DNA of 7,668 nt from Chth-196 sp044376515. GTDB lineage: Bacteria; Verrucomicrobiota; Verrucomicrobiia; Chthoniobacterales; Chthoniobacteraceae. Every line of letters starts with the position of its first letter. The first letter of the stretch is position 1. Location: contig JBILKV010000388.1 of the NCBI GenBank assembly GCA_044376515.1, forward strand, positions 1-7,668, read 5' to 3'. Both the position numbers and the translations under genes were made by a program. Shown piece by piece: positions 1-4,900 of the stretch. The notes under the pieces were generated by a model, which was not told the DNA's origin, made no database searches, and was given only the letters and a program-made list of their open reading frames with translations.

Positions 1-1920
1 GCGGGGCATCACTGCGTGGTGCGCACCACCGACGGCCAACTGTTCGCCTGGGGTGCCAACGACGTGGGGCAGCTGGGCGACAACTCCAAAAACCAGCGCA
101 ACGCCCCCGTGGCGGTGAACATGACCGGCGCGCTCGCGGGCAAGACCATCGTGGCCGTTCGCGCCGCGCGGCAGTGGGGACCGAGCATTGCGCCGTACCC
201 CAGCCACACCGTGGCGCTCGCTTCCGATGGGAGACTTTACGCCTGGGGTGACAACAGCCTCGGCCAGTTGGGCGACGGCTCCACGGTCTCCTCGCTGGTA
301 CCGACGCCCGTTGACATGACGGGTGCCCTGGCGGGGAGGACTGTCGTCAAGCTCTTCTCCTCCGACAGCGGCACCATGGTGCTCACCTCGGACAACCGTA
401 TTTTTGCCTGGGGCGGAAACACCTACGGCCAGTTGGGAACCGGAACGACCGGTAACGTCCGGAGTCCCGCGGTGGTGGACCTCACCCCGCTCGGAGGAAA
501 AACGGTGGCCGACATCGCGTGCGGGACTGCCAACTACCTGTTGCGGACCACAGACAACGCCTACTGGGCCCTCGGCTACAATTACTACGGCCAGTTGAGC
601 ACAGGCTTTTACGACAATTGCAGCGTACTGACTCCCGTGGAACTGCCTTCTGGAGAAATTTTTGTGTCCTCGTCGTTGGCGCGTTATTCCGGGGCGTTTT
701 TGACCGACGCCGGTGAGGTTTACACCCTCGGCGAATATACCGCCGGGCAGCTCGGATGGGGTCTGTCCTCGCCGGTGCCGTGGACGGACGCGACCCCCGT
801 GGCGGTGGACAAGAGCTTTTTCGGCGGCAGCAATCTGGCACAGATCACCGGCGGCCGGTCGCATGCAATCGGGTTGACCACTGAAGGGGAGGTGTACTCC
901 TGGGGGAGCAGCAACCTTTACGGCCAACTGGGACGCGGCGATTTCGTGCCCTCCAACACGCCCGCCAGCATATCCGACAAGGGGGCGCTTGCGGGCAGGA
1001 AGATCGTGGCGATCGCCTCGGGCTTCTGGCACAACATCGCGCTCACAAGCGAAGGCCAGCTCGTCACGTGGGGGGAGGGCGGCTCAGGCCAGCTGGGCAA
1101 CGGCTCGACGAGCCCCTCCAACCTGCCGGTTGCGGTGGTGGGCACGCCCGCGATGGTGGGCAAACGTTTCTGTTCGGTGGCGGCCGCCGGGGCCTTGTCC
1201 CTGGCCCTCACCACCGACGGCAAGGTTTTTGTGTGGGGCAAGGGAGGCTCCGGCGGCATGGGCAACGGTTCGACGGCAAGCTCCTCGGTGCCGATTTTGT
1301 TGAGTGCCCTCGAGACGCAGACGGTCACCACCATCGCCGCCAACTGCACCATTGGATCTGACGAATCAGCCTATGCGATTACCTCCCTCGGAGAGATTTA
1401 CAGCTGGGGCTTCAACAGCGTGGGGCAGTTGGGCAACAGCTCCACTGTGGTTCAGTTCAACACGCCTGTCCTCGTGGGCGGCATCTTCGCCTCCAAGCGC
1501 GCCACCGCGATCCTCACCGGCAACAGCTCCGTATTCGCCACCTCCGAGGACGGACAACTCTACGGCTGGGGAAACAACACCCAAGGCCAACTCGCCAACG
1601 GGTCCGCGGTCAACGCGCTCACGCCAACCCAGGTGCTGGGGTTTTCCAACAAGGTCATCCAGTCCTTTGTCCCGGGCGGCAACGCCGGCGTTGCCCTCAC
1701 CGCGGACGGCCTCCTGTATGCTTGGGGCAATAACGCGATGGGGATGGTTGGGGACGGTACCTTCACCAACCGGAGCACGCCGGTGTTGATTTCCTCCTCG
1801 GGCGCGCTCGCCGGTCGCCGGATCTCAGGCCTTGGTTTTGCCGGGCCCTCAACCACCTCCGCAAGCGTGGGAACCACCGGTTCTCAGGGAACGTTCTACG
1901 CGCTGGACTCCGCGCGGGTC
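1..1920 (+). repeat. RCC1 block A: 11 visible units (positions 4-14 of a 14-unit block)
   Basis: Each unit has a core of DG, an aromatic, (A/S)WG, then GQLG. The conserved DG position of successive units falls at nt 31, 226, 391, 553, 709, 883, 1051, 1216, 1387, 1549 and 1705. Aligning from the C-terminal end, these match units 4 to 14 of block B, so about three units (some 165 codons) should lie upstream of base 1. Unit 7 (553) reads WALG and unit 8 (709) reads TLG, so the usual Trp is displaced or lost. Between units 4 and 5 there is an extra stretch of about ten residues (near residues 56-67, RQWGPSIAPYPS) absent from B and C. After unit 14 a degenerate half-unit (residues 601-640) leads into the Ig pair; it is about 14 residues longer than its counterpart in B. 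Confidence 0.9.
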
Positions 1921-4900
1921 GCTTTCACCGCCCATCCCCAGTCCGCAGCGGTTCCAGAGGGTTCCCCGCTGACGCTCAACGGCGGAGTGCATGCGCCCGG
2001 CGTTTCGGTGCGCTTCCAGTGGAAGAAGCAAACTCCGGTCAACGGCGTGCCCGTTTGGGTGTCCATCCCCGGGGAGGAATCCACGCAGTATGCCATCCCG
2101 TCGGTGACGGCGTTGAGCGCGGGCAGTTTCGCGTTGGAGGTGGTCACCCCGGCCGGTGCCGTGCTCAGCGCCCCGGCGGTGGTGGACTTGCTGACCGCCG
2201 CGCCCGCCTTCGATCTCACCGCCACCGTCGCACCGGTCAACATCAACGTGGGAGAGACGCTTTCGCTGGGCTTTCCGCTGAGTGCGGGGACCACCCCGAT
2301 GACCTACCAGTGGCGCAAGGACGGGGTGCCCGTTTCGGGGGCCACCCAGGCGAACTATACGCTCAACGCCGCCGCGGCCAACGCCTCCGGTCGGTATACC
2401 CTCACCGCAACCAACGGCCTGGGCAGCGCCACCAGCGCCGCCATCCAAGTGCAGGTTGGCCCGGTCGACACCGGCACGGTCGGCTCGGGAAGTTTGATTG
2501 CCTGGGGAAACAATCTCAACGGCATGGTCGGCGACGGCAACGGCCTCGGAAAGCCGCGCTTCGTTCCCGTCGGCAAGACGGGCCTGCTCGCCGGCAAGAC
2601 GGTCACGTCCCTCGCAACCGGACAAAACCACTCCCTGGCGCTCACTTCCGACGGGAAAGTTTACGCCTGGGGTTATGGACTGTACGGCGCACTGGGAAAC
2701 AACACCGGTCCGACGGTGCAGGCCACGCCGGTTGAAGTGCTTTCCACCGGCACGCTTGCCGGCAAGACGGTGGCCGCCATTGCCGCAGGGAACAACCATT
2801 CGCTTGCCCTTTCCAGTGACGGCAAGGTTTTTGCCTGGGGGCTGGGGTCGTCCGGGCAGCTCGGGAATAACAGTATCACCGCCTACAACCTCACGCCGGT
2901 GGCGGTGAACATGACCGGAGTGTTGGCGGGAAAGACTGTCGTTCAGATTGCCACCCACGCCGACCATAACGTCGCCCTCACCTCCGATGGCCGGGTCTTC
3001 GCCTGGGGCATCAACGGGTCGGGCCAGTTGGGAGACAATTCCACCACCTCGCGTACCGTTCCGGTGGCGGTCGACATGACCGGGGTGCTCTCCGGGAAGA
3101 CGGTGAGCGCCGTGGCGTGCGGCGCCGCCTTTACCCTGATGCTCACCAGTGATGGACGGCTCTTCGCTTGCGGCATCGGGACTAGCGGCCAGCTCGGGAA
3201 TGGGGCGTCGGTGAATTCTCTGGTGCCGGTGGCGGTGAGAATGAACGGCGCGTTGAACGGCAAAACGGTCGCAAAGATTGCGGCAGGAGCCAGCAGTGCG
3301 TTTGCTCAAACCACCGACGGCCAGCTTTTTGGATGGGGCATGAACACCAGCGGCCAACTTGGCGACGGCACGCTCAACAACGCCTCAGAGCCTGTGGCTA
3401 TCGGACAGAACGGGGCGTTGGCGGGCAAAACGATCTCCGAGACTGCCGTCTTCTCCGCCGCTGCAATGGTGCTCACCACCGATGGCAGTCTGGTGGGTTG
3501 GGGCACCCAGAATTTCGGTCAGCTCGCCACGGGCGATTTCGCACCTGCTTACGTTCCGGCGGCACTCAACCCGCCGGAGGGCCAGACCATGTCGAAAATC
3601 TACGGTGGAAACGCCACACACGCCCTGCTGCTGACCGCCTCGGGCGAGGCCTACGCGAGCGGCTCCAACGGCAACGGCCAACTCGGGGACGGCACCCTCC
3701 CCTACAACTACACTCCCGCGTTCCTTCCCGCGGCGGCCTTTGGCGGAAAATCCCTCAGTGCGGTCAGCGGCGGTTTATCCCACACGATGGCGCTCACCAC
3801 GGATGGGGCGCTCTACGCATGGGGGTTTCACAACAACTTTCAGGTCGGCACCGGCATCACCTACATTCCCAATCTCGTGGGCGGTTCGAGCGCCGTGTAC
3901 CCGTCGCTCAACATTCCGCAGTTGATACCAACGGGGTACTCATTGGGTGCGGTTTCGGCCGGCAACAATCACTCGCTTGGGGTGACTTCGGACGGGCGCT
4001 TGATGAGCTGGGGACTGGGCTCCAGTGGGCAGCTGGGTTCGGGCACCATCAATTCAGCTTCCACCCCGGCCCTCGTTCCCACCATCGCGGCCACCGCCGG
4101 CAAGGTGTTCGTTTCCGTGGCAGGCATGGGCGACAGCTCTCTGGCGCTGACCTCCGACGGCCGGGTGTTCGCTTGGGGAGCGGGGGCTTCCGGCCAGCTC
4201 GGGACGGGCACCCTGAGCGCCTCCTCCACGCCCCTGTTGGTGGGGGGCACGGGGACGTTCGCGAACAGGACCGTGGTGGCTATTGCGGCGGCGGCCGGCG
4301 GAGCGAGCGGCTATGCGGTCACCCTCGACGGGAAACTGTTCTCCTGGGGCGCGAACGCAAGCGGGCAGCTCGGGATCGGTTCCTTAACCGTCGCGACACT
4401 TCCCACGCAGGTCTCGCTCCTCGGCACAGTTGGGGGGACCACCGCCCCGGTGGACGTGGCGGCAATCGCCGTGGGGAGTTCCCACGTGCTTGCCCTCGCC
4501 TCCAACGGCCAGCTGTTCGCCTGGGGCCTGAACTCCAACGGCCAGCTCGGGAATGGCGGCACCACCGCGGCCAACTCACCGGTGCCCGTGTTCATGGGAG
4601 CCATGGCGGGCAAGACGATCATCGCCATTGCTGCGGGAGGCAATACCTCCATGGCGCTCACCTCCGACGGCTGCGTTTACACCTGGGGGGACAACACAGG
4701 CGGAGGCCTCGGAGACGGGACCAACGTATCGCAGCGGAATGCGCCCGTCCAAGTGTCTGTCCCCGGCGGGGTCGCGGGCATGATCAATGAGGTGGGGTTC
4801 GCTTACGGAGCAGCCTTTGCGTGGTCCGGGGCCAAACCGGCCTTCATGGTCCATCCGCAGTCGGTGGCGGCGCCGGAGGGCAGCGCAGTGAGCCTTTCGT

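Larger units (their letters stand above)
2479..4833 (+). repeat. RCC1 block B: complete 14-unit block
   Basis: The block starts mid-unit with GSLIAWGNNLNG (Trp codon at 2503). The conserved DG position of units 2-14 falls at nt 2650, 2818, 2986, 3151, 3316, 3481, 3640, 3802, 3991, 4156, 4327, 4504 and 4666. Units 1-6 are joined by a strong linker of the form PVAVxMTGxLAGKTV. Units 8-14 use other linkers, such as FLPAAAFGGKSL after unit 8 and LLVGGTGTF after unit 11. Unit 5 has ACG in place of AWG, and unit 8 (LTASGEAYASG) has lost the Trp. The block ends in a half-unit (VGFAYGAAFAWSG, to 4833) that could complete the half-unit at the start, as in the 'velcro' closure of propellers. Fourteen units equals two seven-bladed propellers. 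Confidence 0.92.

Noticed and set aside
553..600. Frameshift near unit 7 of block A, because WALG replaces AWG
   Set aside because: Frame 1 continues into recognisable GQL and later normal units with no stop, and the same region is degenerate in blocks B and C, so local divergence explains it better than a sequencing error.
918..1352. Many short minus-strand ORFs with a repeated P-S-W-P...PQA...PSV pattern, looking like a proline-rich repeat family
   Set aside because: The pattern is the antisense reading of the conserved SDG-x-F-AWG-xN-xxGQLG core on the + strand, so it recurs wherever an RCC1 unit occurs.
1921..2466. Disulfide-bonded classical Ig domains or PKD domains
   Set aside because: The paired Cys are absent, and the motifs (HPQS, YQWxKDG, SGRYTLTxTN) match bacterial Ig-like rather than PKD domains.
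1849..3357. 502-codon ORF on the minus strand
   Set aside because: It lies fully antisense to the RCC1/Ig frame, crosses domain boundaries without regard to them, has an Arg/Gly/His-rich composition with no recognisable domain, and is explained by the strong G/C third-position bias of the real gene.
3333..4790. 485-codon ORF in + strand frame 3
   Set aside because: It overlaps units 6-14 of RCC1 block B in a different frame and gives Arg/Gly/His-rich sequence with no domain; it is an out-of-frame shadow of a GC-rich gene.
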